64,000 nt of DNA from Sphingomonas sp. SORGH_AS_0950 (lineage in GTDB: Bacteria > Pseudomonadota > Alphaproteobacteria > Sphingomonadales > Sphingomonadaceae), in assembly GCF_030818415.1 (NCBI RefSeq), contig NZ_JAUTAE010000001.1, positions 1,676,501 through 1,740,500 on the forward strand, written 5' to 3'. Positions within the stretch are counted from its first letter, which is position 1; the number at the start of each line of letters is the position of its first letter. Below are positions 44,632 to 54,000 of the stretch, one piece after another. Both the position numbers and the translations under genes were made by a program. The notes beneath the pieces are model-generated. The model made no database searches and had not been told where the DNA came from. It saw nothing but the letters and a program-made list of their open reading frames with translations.

Positions 44632-46552
44632 TTACCGGCTATGGTAAAAGTCGTACACCTGCTGCGCCACCGCCTGGCTGACCCCCGGTGCCTTGCGCAG
44701 ATCCTCCAGGCTGGCATTGCGCACCGCGCGGCCCGTGCCGAAGTGCATCAACAGCGCCTTCTTCCGCGCCGGGCCGATGCCGGGCACTTCGTCGAGCGGG
44801 CTGGCACCCATCGCCTTGGCGCGTTTGTCGCGGTGCGCGCCGATCACGAAGCGGTGGACCTCGTCGCGTAACCGCTGGAGGTAGAAGAGCAGCGGCGCGT
44901 TGACCGGCAGCATCCGTTCGCTGCCGTCCATCATGTGAAAGACCTCGCGCCCCTCGCGGCCGTGATGCGGGCCCTTGGCGACGCCGACCAGGCAGACATC
45001 CTCGATGCCTAGGTCCTCCAGCACCGCCTTGGCCGCGTTGAGCTGGCCGCGCCCGCCGTCGATCAGGACCAGGTCGGGCCAGGTCGCATCGTCGCGGTCG
45101 GGATTTTCCTCGAGCTGGCGCGCGAAGCGGCGGCGGAAGACTTCGCGCATCATGCCGAAATCGTCATTGGTCGCCGCCTCGTTCCCCTTGATGTTGAACT
45201 TGCGATACTGGCCCTTTTGGAACCCGTCCGGCCCGGCCACGACCATCGCGCCCAGCGCATTGGTGCCCTGGATATGGCTGTTGTCATAGACCTCGATCCG
45301 CTGCGGCGGCTCGGACAGGTCGAAGAAGTCCGCCACCTCGCGCAGCAGCTTGGCCTGGGTGGTCGACTCGGCCAGCCGCCGGTCGAGCGCCTCGACCGCA
45401 TTGCGCTTCGCCTGGTCGAGCAGGCGGCGGCGGTCGCCGCGCTGCGGCACGGTGAGTTGCACCTTGTATCCCGCCCGCTCGCCCAGCGCCTCGGTCAGCA
45501 ATTCGCCTTCGGGCAAATCGCGGGTCGAGCAGGATCGTCTTGGCGGGCGGCACCTCCTCATAGAATTGGCTGAGGAAGCTGGTCAGCACCTCTTCCTCGG
45601 GCACGTCGGTGGTGTGCGCGGGGAAGAAGCTGCGATGCCCCCAATTCTGGCCGCTGCGAATGAAGAAGGCCTGGATGCCCATCACGCCCTCGCGACATGC
45701 CAGCGCGAAGATGTCGGCGTCGCCCACGCCCTCGGCGTTGATCGCCTGCGTCCCCTGGATGAAGGTCAGTGCCTTCAGCCGGTCGCGCAGGATCGCCGCC
45801 AGCTCGAAATCCATCGCTTCGGCGGCGTCCTGCATCTGCGCGCCCAGCTTGGCTTGGACCTGGGTCGACTTGCCGCCGAGGAAGTTCTTCGCATCCGCGA
45901 CCAGCTCGGCATAGGCCGCCTCGTCGATCCGGCCCACGCACGGGGCCGAGCATCGCTTGATCTGGTAGAGCAGGCACGGCCGGTCGCGCCCCTTGAAGAA
46001 GCTGTCGGTGCACGACCGCAGCAGGAACAGCTTTTGCAGCGCGTTCAGCGTGTTGTTGACGCTGCCCGCGCTGGCGAAGGGGCCGTAATAATTGCCGACC
46101 GCCCGCCTGGCGCCGCGATGCTTCTGGATGCGCGGGAAGTCATGGTCGTTGCGCAGCAGGATGAAGGGAAAGCTCTTGTCGTCGCGCAGCAGGACGTTGA
46201 AGGCGGGGCGATAGCGCTTGATCAGCTGCGCCTCGAGCAGCAGCGCCTCGGCCTCGTTGTTGGTCGTGACGATCGTCATCGACCGGGTCTGCGCCACCAT
46301 CCGCTGGAGCCGCTTGGGCAGACGATCGACCTGGGTGTAGTTGGCGACGCGGTTCTTCAGCGCGCGCGCCTTGCCGATATAGAGGACATCGCCGCGCGCA
46401 TCCTGCATCCGGTACACGCCCGGCCGCAGCGGCAGCGTCGCCAGCACATTGCGGATCGCCGCCACCCCCGCCTTCAGATCGGGCGCATCGGCCCCGCGCA
46501 GGGTGAAGGTGGATTTCTCTTCGTTGAAGCGGTCGACGGGAGGCTCGGACAT
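44632..46552 (-). pseudogene. uvrC: UvrABC excinuclease subunit UvrC, frameshifted by one base
   Basis: UvrC makes both incisions in nucleotide-excision repair. The frame starting at 46552 has the GIY-YIG domain (GVYRMQDARGDVLYIGKA), the Cys cluster region CLLYQIKRCSAPCVG and the UVR domain, then goes out of frame at about codon 343 (bases 45522-45524) and stops at 45284 (422 residues). The C-terminal half, open from 45561 down to 44632, has the RNase H-like endonuclease (YDNSHIQGTNALGAMV) and the HhH tail (EVPGIGPARKKALLMHFG). Deleting one G/C of the GGG at 45522-45524 (plus strand) restores LLDRDLPEGELLTEALG and a 639-residue protein of normal length. It may be a genuine mutation or a sequencing error. 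Confidence 0.93.
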
Positions 46553-46602
46553 TACGGCCGATTTAGGAGCGCGGCGGGCGGATCGCTACCCTGTGAGGTG
46601 CC

Positions 46603-46772
46603 TTTGGTTCACGCGAAGCCGCGAAGACGCGACGGTTTTTTGTTCGCGCGGAGGCGCGGAGGACGCAGAGGCGTTCCAAACGTGGCGGTCGGAAGACCTT
46701 CTTCTTTCTCCGCGCTCTCTGCGCCTCCGCGCGAACCATCTTCTTCGTGTCTTCGCGGCTTCGCGCGAACCC
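46603..46772. repeat. Nested double inverted repeat
   Basis: Outer arms 46606-46633 and 46747-46771 are near-perfect inverses (core GCGAAGCCGCGAAGACGC); inner arms 46642-46671 and 46708-46736 are inverses of each other (core GCGCGGAGGCGCGGAGG) but different from the outer pair. The loop of about 36 bases has no gene. It occupies the gap between uvrC and the SMR gene and could fold into a long stem. Confidence 0.8.
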
Positions 46773-46776
46773 AAAT

Positions 46777-47097
46777 TCAGCCCTGCGCGAACAGCTTGGT
46801 GCCCATCACGCCGATCACGGTCAGCACCATGAAGCCCGCCTGGACCGGCGCGATCCTGTCGCCGAAGACGATCGCGCCACCGATCACGACGCCCACCGCG
46901 CCCAGCCCGGTCCACACCGCATAGGCGGTCCCGGCCGCAAGCCCGCGCATGGCCAGCGCCAGCAGGCCCATATTCACGAAGCTGAGCAGGATCGGCACGC
47001 TCGACGCCTGCCAGGTGGCAACGGTCGCCGCCCATTTCAGGCTGAGCGCCCAGCAAATCTCGGTAATCACGGCAATGCCCAGAATGACCCATGCCAT
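46777..47097 (-). CDS. sugE: SMR-family exporter (SugE/Gdx-like)
   Basis: A 106-residue four-helix small multidrug resistance protein. Glu13 (MAWVILGIAVITEICW) is the conserved transport residue, and GTAYAVWTGLGAVG is the SMR signature loop. The motif set is closer to SugE (guanidinium/quaternary ammonium export) than EmrE; the guanidinium-exporter subtype is supported by family knowledge, not proof. ATG 47097 has AAGGAGACG upstream. It stands alone; no guanidine riboswitch recognised. Confidence 0.9.
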   Translation of the reverse strand: MAWVILGIAVITEICWALSLKWAATVATWQASSVPILLSFVNMGLLALAMRGLAAGTAYAVWTGLGAVGVVIGGAIVFGDRIAPVQAGFMVLTVIGVMGTKLFAQG

Positions 47098-47272
47098 CGG
47101 AGCGTCTCCTTGGTTACGGGCTCGGCACTATGGGCATCGGCGCCGGAAACCCGGAAGAGACGGCGATGCGGCCCCGTGCTTGCGGGGTTATGTCATGTGG
47201 GGCCTGGCCCGGCGGGCCCCCTCCCCAAGTCGAGCTTGAGAAGAAATTGGCTTTCCCATCCCCCGTTCGGGC

Positions 47273-47358
47273 TGAGCGAAGTCGAAGCCCACGCCCTGCC
47301 CTCTTCACACGCAGGGCGAGGGATTCCCTTGGGCTTCGACTTCGCTCAGCCTGAACGG
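47273..47358. repeat. Inverted pair of the TTCGACTTCGCTCAG repeat
   Basis: An inverted copy at 47273-47303 and a direct copy at 47331-47358 lie in the 346-bp gap between sugE and atpF. The sequence from 47322 to 47358 is also found at 55102-55138. The rest of the gap holds no gene. Confidence 0.85.
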
Positions 47359-47443
47359 TGTGGGCGGTCGTTCGGCCGCCAAAAACGACCGAACCGCGCC
47401 TCGGTCGCCCGAAGCGCGGTCCTGTCACTGGCCCTGGCGCCGA

Positions 47444-48106
47444 TCAGTTCGGGCGGCCGAGCCCTGCAATTGAGCGGTCGATCATCGCCCGGTCGGCCTC
47501 GACCGAGTGATGCTCGGCGATCAGCAGACCGGCGGCCTTGGCCGCGGCCTCGGCGGCGCGGGCGCGGACCTCGGCCAGCGCGGTGCGCTCGGCGGCCGCG
47601 ATCTTGTCCTCGGCCATCTTGGCGCGACGCTCCATCAGCGCCTCGGCATCGGCCTTGGCCTTGCTGAGCAGCTGCCCCGCCTCGTGCTGCGCCTGGACGC
47701 GCATCGCCTCGGCATCGGCATGCGCCGCCTTGGCCTTGGCCTCATATTCGGCCTTCAACGCTTCGGCTTCCTGACGCAGCTTGGTCGCTTCGTCGAGCTG
47801 GGCGCGGATACCGGCGATCTTCTGGTCGAGCGAGCGCCCGATCATCGCGGGCACCTTCTTGACCAGCATCCCGATCAGCACGACCAGAGCGGCGAGCGCC
47901 ACCCAGCCGGTCGAATCGAAACCCAGCGCGGTCGGGCTGGCGGCGTGATGCTCGCCCTCGGCGGGCGCGACCGTGTTGGCGGTAAAGCCATCGCCTTCGC
48001 GGATCGGCTGGGGGGCCATGCCCTCGGCCGAGGCCGCATCGGCCAGGTTCTGCGCGACCAGCGCGTCGGCGTTGGTCAGCGCGCCGTTCGCGGAATGATT
48101 AGCCAT
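47444..48106 (-). CDS. atpF: F0 ATP synthase subunit b
   Basis: The 220-residue b subunit of the F0 stator. A 60-residue N-terminal extension (MANHSANGAL..., Ala/Glu-rich) precedes the membrane helix GWVALAALVVLIGMLVKKVP (about residues 67-86), then the long Ala/Glu/Lys coiled coil (QKIAGIRAQLDEATKLRQEAE in part). It overlaps the end of the b' gene by 8 bp. Order atpI-atpB-atpE-atpF'-atpF is the alphaproteobacterial one; the F1 genes are elsewhere. Confidence 0.93.
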   Translation of the reverse strand: MANHSANGALTNADALVAQNLADAASAEGMAPQPIREGDGFTANTVAPAEGEHHAASPTALGFDSTGWVALAALVVLIGMLVKKVPAMIGRSLDQKIAGIRAQLDEATKLRQEAEALKAEYEAKAKAAHADAEAMRVQAQHEAGQLLSKAKADAEALMERRAKMAEDKIAAAERTALAEVRARAAEAAAKAAGLLIAEHHSVEADRAMIDRSIAGLGRPN

Positions 48107-48593
48107 GCGCGCTCACCTTTCGCACCGCGTCGGCCGCCGCGTCCTCGCCCACATGGACGCCGGACAGCTTGGCGACGAGATCGCGCGCGGCCTCGGCCGC
48201 CACGGACTGAAGATTGGCCATCGCCTCGGCCTTGGCATTGGCGATCGCCAGATCGTGATGACCCAGCCGCTCGGCCAGGTCGGCATCGGCCGCCTTGACC
48301 TGCGCCTCGAAGGCATGGGTGGCCCGCGCCTTGGCGGCGTTGGTTTCCGCCATCGCGGCGGTGCGCGCGGCGTCCATCTCGGCCCGCCATGCCGCCTCGA
48401 CCCGGTCGGCCTCGGCACGCGCGGCCTCCGCCGCCGCCAGATCGCCGGCGATACGGGCTTCGCGAGCGTCGACGGTCGCCTGAATCTTGGGCACCATCCC
48501 ACGACCGACCACGAAATAGAGCAGGCCGAAGGTGATCAGGAGCCAGAAGATCTGCGACGCATAGGTCGCACTGATCTGTGCTATCTGGGGCAT
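48099..48593 (-). CDS. atpG: F0 ATP synthase subunit b'
   Basis: The 164-residue b' subunit, paralogous to b, as found in photosynthetic and other alphaproteobacteria. The membrane helix QIFWLLITFGLLYFVVGRG is at residues 15-33, followed by a coiled coil (VDAREARIAGDLAAAEAARAE in part). It overlaps the atpF start by 8 bp and lies 58 bp downstream of atpE. The symbol atpG is used for b' in several genomes (also atpF'). Confidence 0.92.
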   Translation of the reverse strand: MPQIAQISATYASQIFWLLITFGLLYFVVGRGMVPKIQATVDAREARIAGDLAAAEAARAEADRVEAAWRAEMDAARTAAMAETNAAKARATHAFEAQVKAADADLAERLGHHDLAIANAKAEAMANLQSVAAEAARDLVAKLSGVHVGEDAAADAVRKVSAHG

Positions 48594-48651
48594 GGAGTCC
48601 TCGTTGCCATATCAACCGGGCGACACGGGGCCGCCCGGCCGATCCGAATGA

Positions 48652-48879
48652 TTAGGCGACGAACACCAGGATGATCATCGTCACGAAGGCGAGCAGGCCC
48701 AGAAGCTCGGCACCGGCGAAACCGATGAAGAGGCGGCCCTGCTGGCTGTCCGCCGCACCCGGATTGCGCAGCGCGCCTTCGAGGAACTTGGCGAACACGT
48801 TGCCCACGCCGAGCGAGGCGATGCCCATGCCGATAGCGGCCAGACCGGCACCGATCAGCTTCGCGGCTTCTGCGTCCAT
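48652..48879 (-). CDS. atpE: F0 ATP synthase subunit c
   Basis: The 75-residue proteolipid forming the c-ring. Two hydrophobic helices (LIGAGLAAIGMGIASLGVG and FIGFAGAELLGLLAFVTMI, in part) with the proton-carrying Glu58 in helix 2 and the loop ALRNPGAADSQQGR. ATG 48879 is preferred: it gives the usual MDAEAAK start with TGGAG 8-10 nt upstream; the longest frame starts at 48888 (GTG) and would add three residues. Confidence 0.95.
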   Translation of the reverse strand: MDAEAAKLIGAGLAAIGMGIASLGVGNVFAKFLEGALRNPGAADSQQGRLFIGFAGAELLGLLAFVTMIILVFVA

Positions 48880-48960
48880 TTCAATCACTCCAGTTCAAAA
48901 AGGGTCGTTTGGGTATTCAAGTCGTGCGGCGAGGCCGCCCGCCCGGTCCGGCTCCCCGGA

Positions 48961-49770
48961 TCAGTGCAGGTTGACCGCGTCGTTCAGATAGACCGAGGTC
49001 AGCAGCGCGAAGACATAGGCCTGGATCGCGGCGACCAGCAGTTCGAGAAGCGTGATGCCGATCATCAGCAGGAAGCTCGGCAGCGTGATGAGCGCGGCAT
49101 AGCCGGGGCCCATGTTGATGCCGTTGATGACGAAGGCGGCGAGAACCTTCAGCAGGATGTGCCCCGCGGTCATCGCGACGAACAGTCGCAGACCCAGCGA
49201 GAAGGGACGCACCAGGAAGCTCATCAGCTCGACCACAAAGATCAGCGGGATCATGAGCGTCGGCGTGCCGTGCGGCACGAACAGCGCGAAGAAGTGGAAA
49301 CCGTGGCGACCGAAGCCGACGATCAGCACGATCGCGAACGAGATCAGCGCGAGCACGCCGGTCACGGTCACATGGCTGGTCACGGTGAAGGGATGGACAC
49401 CCGGCACCACGCCGAAGGGCAGCAGGCCCAGCACGTTGGCGAACAGGATGAACATGAAGAGCGAGAAGACATAAGGCAGGAAGCGCTTGCCCTCCGGCCC
49501 GATATTCGACGTCAGCATCGAATTGACGAAGCCGGTGAAGCCCTCGACCGCCGCCTGCCAGCGACCGGGAACCAGATCGCGCTTCATCCCGCCGATCATG
49601 AAGATCCACAGCGCGACCAGCGTCGCCACCATCCACAGAGCGGAATTGGTGAAGGAAAGGTCGTAGCCGCCGACCACCCAATGCCGACCGAGCACCGGCT
49701 CGATCAGGAACTGGTGCATCGGATCAATCTTGCCGCCCGATTCTGCCGCCACGCTGCTTCGTTCCCACAT
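48961..49770 (-). CDS. atpB: F0 ATP synthase subunit a
   Basis: The 269-residue membrane subunit a that contacts the c-ring. About six helices; the catalytic Arg is in RPFSLGLRLFVAM (second Arg region SLGLRLF), and GVHPFTVTSHVTVTGVLAL (in part) is a family hallmark. The start is uncertain: ATG 49770 (MWERSSVAAESGG) or GTG 49752 (VAAESGG, closer to some homologues). It is second in the atpI-atpB-atpE-atpG-atpF operon. Confidence 0.94.
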   Translation of the reverse strand: MWERSSVAAESGGKIDPMHQFLIEPVLGRHWVVGGYDLSFTNSALWMVATLVALWIFMIGGMKRDLVPGRWQAAVEGFTGFVNSMLTSNIGPEGKRFLPYVFSLFMFILFANVLGLLPFGVVPGVHPFTVTSHVTVTGVLALISFAIVLIVGFGRHGFHFFALFVPHGTPTLMIPLIFVVELMSFLVRPFSLGLRLFVAMTAGHILLKVLAAFVINGINMGPGYAALITLPSFLLMIGITLLELLVAAIQAYVFALLTSVYLNDAVNLH

Positions 49771-49785
49771 ATGACGAACGCCCGG

Positions 49786-50103
49786 TTACTCCGGGCGCTC
49801 ACCAGAAATCCGAATGATCTGCCTGAACGCCACGCCGATCCCCAGGAACAGCATCACGATCAGGGCCCAGGGTGCGGTGCCGAACCAGCGGTCGAAGAGC
49901 CAGCCGATCAACGCACTGCCGACAAGACTTCCGATCAGCGCGGAGATGACGCGGCTGCCCTGGGAATATCCCCTGTCGGCATCCACCTTCACCCCCTGCC
50001 GCGATGCGCCCTCCGCGCGTGCCTGAGCCAGTCGCTTGTCCAGCGCGGCCAGACGCGGATCGTCCGCATCGCCAAAGTCCTGTCCGGGCTCTTTCTCCGC
50101 CAC
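49786..50103 (-). CDS. atpI: ATP synthase protein I (AtpI/AtpZ)
   Basis: A 105-residue small membrane protein heading the F0 operon. Two hydrophobic segments, RVISALIGSLVGSALIGWLF (in part) and WALIVMLFLGIGVAFRQIIRI (in part), fit the AtpI/AtpZ family, thought to help c-ring assembly or Mg2+ uptake. GTG 50103 is preferred (GAGGG about 7 nt upstream); an in-frame ATG at 50130 adds nine residues. Confidence 0.85.
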   Translation of the reverse strand: MAEKEPGQDFGDADDPRLAALDKRLAQARAEGASRQGVKVDADRGYSQGSRVISALIGSLVGSALIGWLFDRWFGTAPWALIVMLFLGIGVAFRQIIRISGERPE

Positions 50104-50299
50104 GCAGCCACCCTCACCTGTTTTCGTCACCGAAGGGGAGAATGCGCGCGAACGGCGAGCGACCCCGCCAAGGCGAGGCCCGTTTAGAAAGGCCCTCCCC
50201 CCAAGTCAACCGCCTGGGGTGGGCGTTGTGACAGATGCGTTAAGGATTGTTGCCGAGGAGCGACAGGACCGTCCGATTCGCGGACCGGTTCCTCTTCTC

Positions 50300-50484
50300 C
50301 CCATAGGGAGCCCCCCTTCTTCTCCCCTCCCGCAGGCGGGAGGGGTCGGGGGAGGGCAGGTGCTATCGTCAGGCAATGCCTTTGAAGATACGGGACTTCA
50401 TCCCCCCTCCCCTCAAGCCGACAGCCTGACCGTAACCGGACTCCCCTCCCCCAGCCCCTCCCGCCTGCGGGAGGGGAGTAAGAA
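50300..50484. repeat. REP/BIME-like inverted palindrome pair
   Basis: Copies at about 50316-50353 (CCCCTCCCGCAGGCGGGAGG core) and inverted at about 50443-50480 (CCCCTCCCGCCTGCGGGAGG core), with a weaker half at 50404-50416. This is the same head-to-head composite as the one inside cobN. It occupies most of the 387-bp gap between atpI and the YdbL-like gene. Confidence 0.8.
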
Positions 50485-50490
50485 GGGAGC

Positions 50491-50871
50491 TTACACGCAG
50501 GCCGGCGCCCGCTCGGGCGCCGCCGCGGTGCGCGTCTTCCACACGCCTTCGGGCGTCTTGTACTTCTCGCCGCTCGCGGTCTGCGCGATCAGGTTGCAGC
50601 CGCTGGTAAAGGCCATCTGCTCGACGGTCGCGCCGCTGGCCTGCGCCTTTTGGGTATAGGCCGCCTTGCGCTGGATGTTGATGCTGTTGACCAGCGTGCG
50701 CAGCGCCGGGGTCGCGGCGCCGACGATGCCCAGATAGCCGTCGGGCTGCTCGCCGACCAATCCCTCGGCGCGCGCGGCGGCATAGGCGGGATCGCGTTGT
50801 GCGATCGCCACGCCCGAAATGCCGATCAGCGCGACCGCTGCCGCCACCATCACCACCGCCTTGGTCTTCAT
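50491..50871 (-). CDS. ydbL: YdbL-family protein (DUF1318)
   Basis: A 126-residue secreted protein with signal MKTKAVVMVAAAVALIGISG (cut near AIA-QRD) and a DUF1318 domain (AARAEGLVGEQPDGYLGIVG and VNSINIQRKAAY). E. coli YdbL is encoded with YdbH and YnbE and modulates them in outer-membrane lipid homeostasis. Here it is third in the same order: ydbH-ynbE-ydbL on the minus strand, 2 nt after ynbE. ATG 50871 is the first start giving the signal. Confidence 0.88.
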   Translation of the reverse strand: MKTKAVVMVAAAVALIGISGVAIAQRDPAYAAARAEGLVGEQPDGYLGIVGAATPALRTLVNSINIQRKAAYTQKAQASGATVEQMAFTSGCNLIAQTASGEKYKTPEGVWKTRTAAAPERAPACV

Positions 50872-50873
50872 GA

Positions 50874-51095
50874 TCAGAATATCCCCGGATTCTGCTGGAT
50901 CAGCGATTTGGCCTCGCCGTCCAGGCGATATACCACTTCCTGCGTCACATTGATGTTGAGATTGATCTCGATCGGCTTGTCCGGCGCGGAAATGTTCACA
51001 CATCCCCCGCTCGCCAGGACCAGCGCGACCGGCATCCATCGCGTCATCCCCAAGATCGGCATTCTGTCCTGCATTTTCAATCCTGTTACGGTCAT
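50874..51095 (-). CDS. ynbE: YnbE-family lipoprotein
   Basis: A 73-residue lipoprotein (Cys32 in LASGGC). The mature part ends EINLNINVTQEVVYRLD and KSLIQQNPGIF, matching YnbE, which in E. coli is the outer-membrane partner of YdbH by beta-strand augmentation. The start is uncertain: ATG 51095 overlaps the ydbH stop by 4 bp; an internal ATG 51047 (MTRWMPVALV) gives a shorter signal. It is flanked by ydbH and ydbL. Confidence 0.88.
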   Translation of the reverse strand: MTVTGLKMQDRMPILGMTRWMPVALVLASGGCVNISAPDKPIEINLNINVTQEVVYRLDGEAKSLIQQNPGIF

Positions 51096-54000
51096 GGCAC
51101 GGTCTCGCTTGCGCTGCGCTGAATGGGGGTTCCGGCGGCCGGGACGGCGGGTGGCGCGGCGCGCTTATTCTGTTCCTCCAGCAGCGCGGGCAGGTTCCGC
51201 TGGATCAGGCGGCGCGGGTCGTAGAAGGACTGCGCCGAATCGAGCAGCCCGCGGAAGGGCGCCTTGATCCGCACGTTGAACACGAAAGGCAGCTTCTGCA
51301 GCCGCCGGATCAGGAAGTTCGACTTGGCGCCCTTGCCCTGGCTGATCCCGGCGAAGCGGACATCGGTGACCATCTCGCCCGCCAGCGGCCCGTTCATGTC
51401 GATCCGAAGCGAACGATAGTTGAGCGAGCGGAGCGCACCGAAGGCCAGATTGCCCCAAAGCCCCAGGTTCTTCTGACTGACCGCCCCCAGATAGGCGATG
51501 CTGCCCCCGCCCGGCCGCACAACCAGCCGCCCGCCCTCGATCCGCCCGCCGCGCTCGTCGAAGACCATCGGCAATTCGCCGTCGAAGATGCCGGTGGCGT
51601 TGAGATTCTGGAAATCGAACTGGAGCAGGAACTGGTCGGCCGCCGCGCCCTTGACGTGGAAGGTCATCCGCCGCTCCACCGGCTGCGAGAAATCGAGCAG
51701 CGTCGGGTCGAGCGTCAGCGTGCCGCCCGCAAAGGGCCAGTTGCCACTCTCCACCCGGATACGCGTGCCCGACAGCGTCTGGTAGCGGACGGTGCCGTTC
51801 GTCACCTGGATGCCGGGATTGATCGTGCGGATCGTCACCACCTGGCCCGGCGCGCTTTCCAGCGCCAGCAGGTCGGTGAAGTGGATCTTGCCCGCAATCC
51901 CGGTGACGGGGCCGAGCGCGGCGGCGAGGTCGATGCCCTCGGTGCCGAAATCGCCGGTCGAGCGGACGCCATCGGCATCCCAGGCGATCCGCCCCTGGCC
52001 GGACATCTCGCCCCGCACATCCTCGATCACGCCCTTGGTGACGGGGGTCAGCAATTCGGGCTGGAAGTCCTTGGTGAAGGTCAGCCCCGGCACCGCCAGC
52101 TCGGCCGAGCCCGCGCCCCGATCGAGCGCATGGGTGATGGCGACATCGGCAACCTTCACATTCTTGGTGGGCTCGAACAACACGCCCTTCGCGTCGATTC
52201 GGCTGCCCGCCAGCGTCAGCGTCACGTCCCGCGCCGCCATCGGCAGGAAGCGCGGCGAATCGGCACGGGCATCGCTCACCTGCAACCCGCCGTTCAGGGT
52301 CAGCACGCCCTTGGCCAGCCGCCATGTGCCATCGGCCTGCCCCAGCAGCAGCGGCACCTGCCCGACCTGTCCGCTGCCGCCGGTGAACTGGCCCGCAATC
52401 CCCTCTGGCGTGATCCGGCCCGACAGGCTCGCCGCGTCGATCCGGGTCGGCGATTCGGGGCGGCCGATGCGGCTCTCGACGCCGGTCAGCGTGAAGCTGC
52501 GATCCGCCAGCGCGAACCGGGTCGTCGCCGCCGACAGCGCCAGCGGACTGCTCCCGATCCGCCCGGCGAGCCGTGTCGGCCCCAGTTGCGCCCCGCCGCC
52601 GATCCGCCCACCGTCGAGACGGACCAGCGCGCCGTCGAGCGGGCAAAGCGTCGTCGCGACCCGCTCCAGCCGGAGCCCCGACAGCGCCAGCCGGTCGATC
52701 GCCAGCGGCTGGCAGGTCGGATTGACCCGCAAGCGCCGTCCGCCATCCCAGTTGGCGGTGATGGGCAGGATCAGCCCATCGATCCGGCCGCCGCTGATCG
52801 GCCCGGACAGCATGGCGCGTGTCGTGATCTGCGTCTCGCCATTCATCGCCGCCTGGAACACCAGCCGGTCGAGCGCCAGGCTGGCACCGCCCGCGTCGTA
52901 ACGCGCCAGCTCGGCGGTGCCGCGCATCGGCGCGCCCGGCGCATCCTGTCGTAAGATGGCGCGCAGACCGGGCAGGCCGCCCCCGCGCATCGCCAGCCGG
53001 GTGTCGAGCCGCAGCCCCCGCGCGTCATAGGTCAGCCCCGCGCCATCGGCGAAGGCCAGCCGTCCGCCACTGGCCGAGGCGAGCGACAGGCGCGGCACCC
53101 GCACCGCAAAGCCGGGGCCGCGCGGCCCCTTGTCGCTGTCGATCGCCAGCGCGACGTCGGCGGCGAAGCGCCGCCCGCCGCGCCGCACGGCCTCGGCCAT
53201 GGCACTCACCACCGGGCCCACCGGGGTTCCGGCGGCGGCCGCGCCCCATTGCCCGACCCGCGCCAACATGGCGGGCGACAGCTGTGCGTCGCCCAGCGTC
53301 ATCCGGCCGTCGAAGCGGGTGGCGGGGCCGACCAGATATTGTCCAGCGATCGTTGCCCGCCCGGCGCGGCCCGGTCGCGCGGTGACGTTGCGCGCGGCCA
53401 GCTGCATCCGGCCATGCGTGCCCTTGGGGGTGCCGGTGAAATCGAGCTGTCCTTCGATCGCGGCGGCGGCCATGACGGGATGGCGGATCGCGCCGCTGCC
53501 CACCGTGGCACGCCCCTGCCACCGATCGAGCGCCGCGCCGAAGGTCACATCGACCCGCGCCGCCAGATCGGCCACCGCCACCTCGCCGCAGCGCAGATTG
53601 CCGAGCCGCAGCGGCCCCGTCAGCGTCGGCTGCTCGCGCACCACCCGCACGCGCATCGGCGCGGCAAGCCCCGTGGCAACGCAATCGCCCATCACCAGCC
53701 GGGGCGCCACCGCCGCCAGATGCCCGGTGAAACCGTCGTTCAGCACTCCGCGCCCCGACAGGCTGATCCCCACCGGCCCATGCGGCGTGTCGAGCCGGAT
53801 GCCGCCATCATCGACCACGACATCCAGCGCGGGCAGCGCGAAGGGCTTGCCCGAGGACGGCCCCATCAGCTTGTCGAGCGCGCCCAGCGTGATCCGTCCG
53901 CCGACCAGTCGCCCGTGCAACCGCACCCGGCCAGCGCGCACGCCCGTCACCTCGGCGCCGGACAGGGTCAGCCGGGTTCGCGTCTCCAGCCAGTCGGCGA

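Noticed and set aside
47098..47160. Guanidine riboswitch upstream of sugE
   Set aside because: SugE-type exporters are often controlled this way, but neither the ykkC core nor paired ACGR hairpins could be seen in the short leader.
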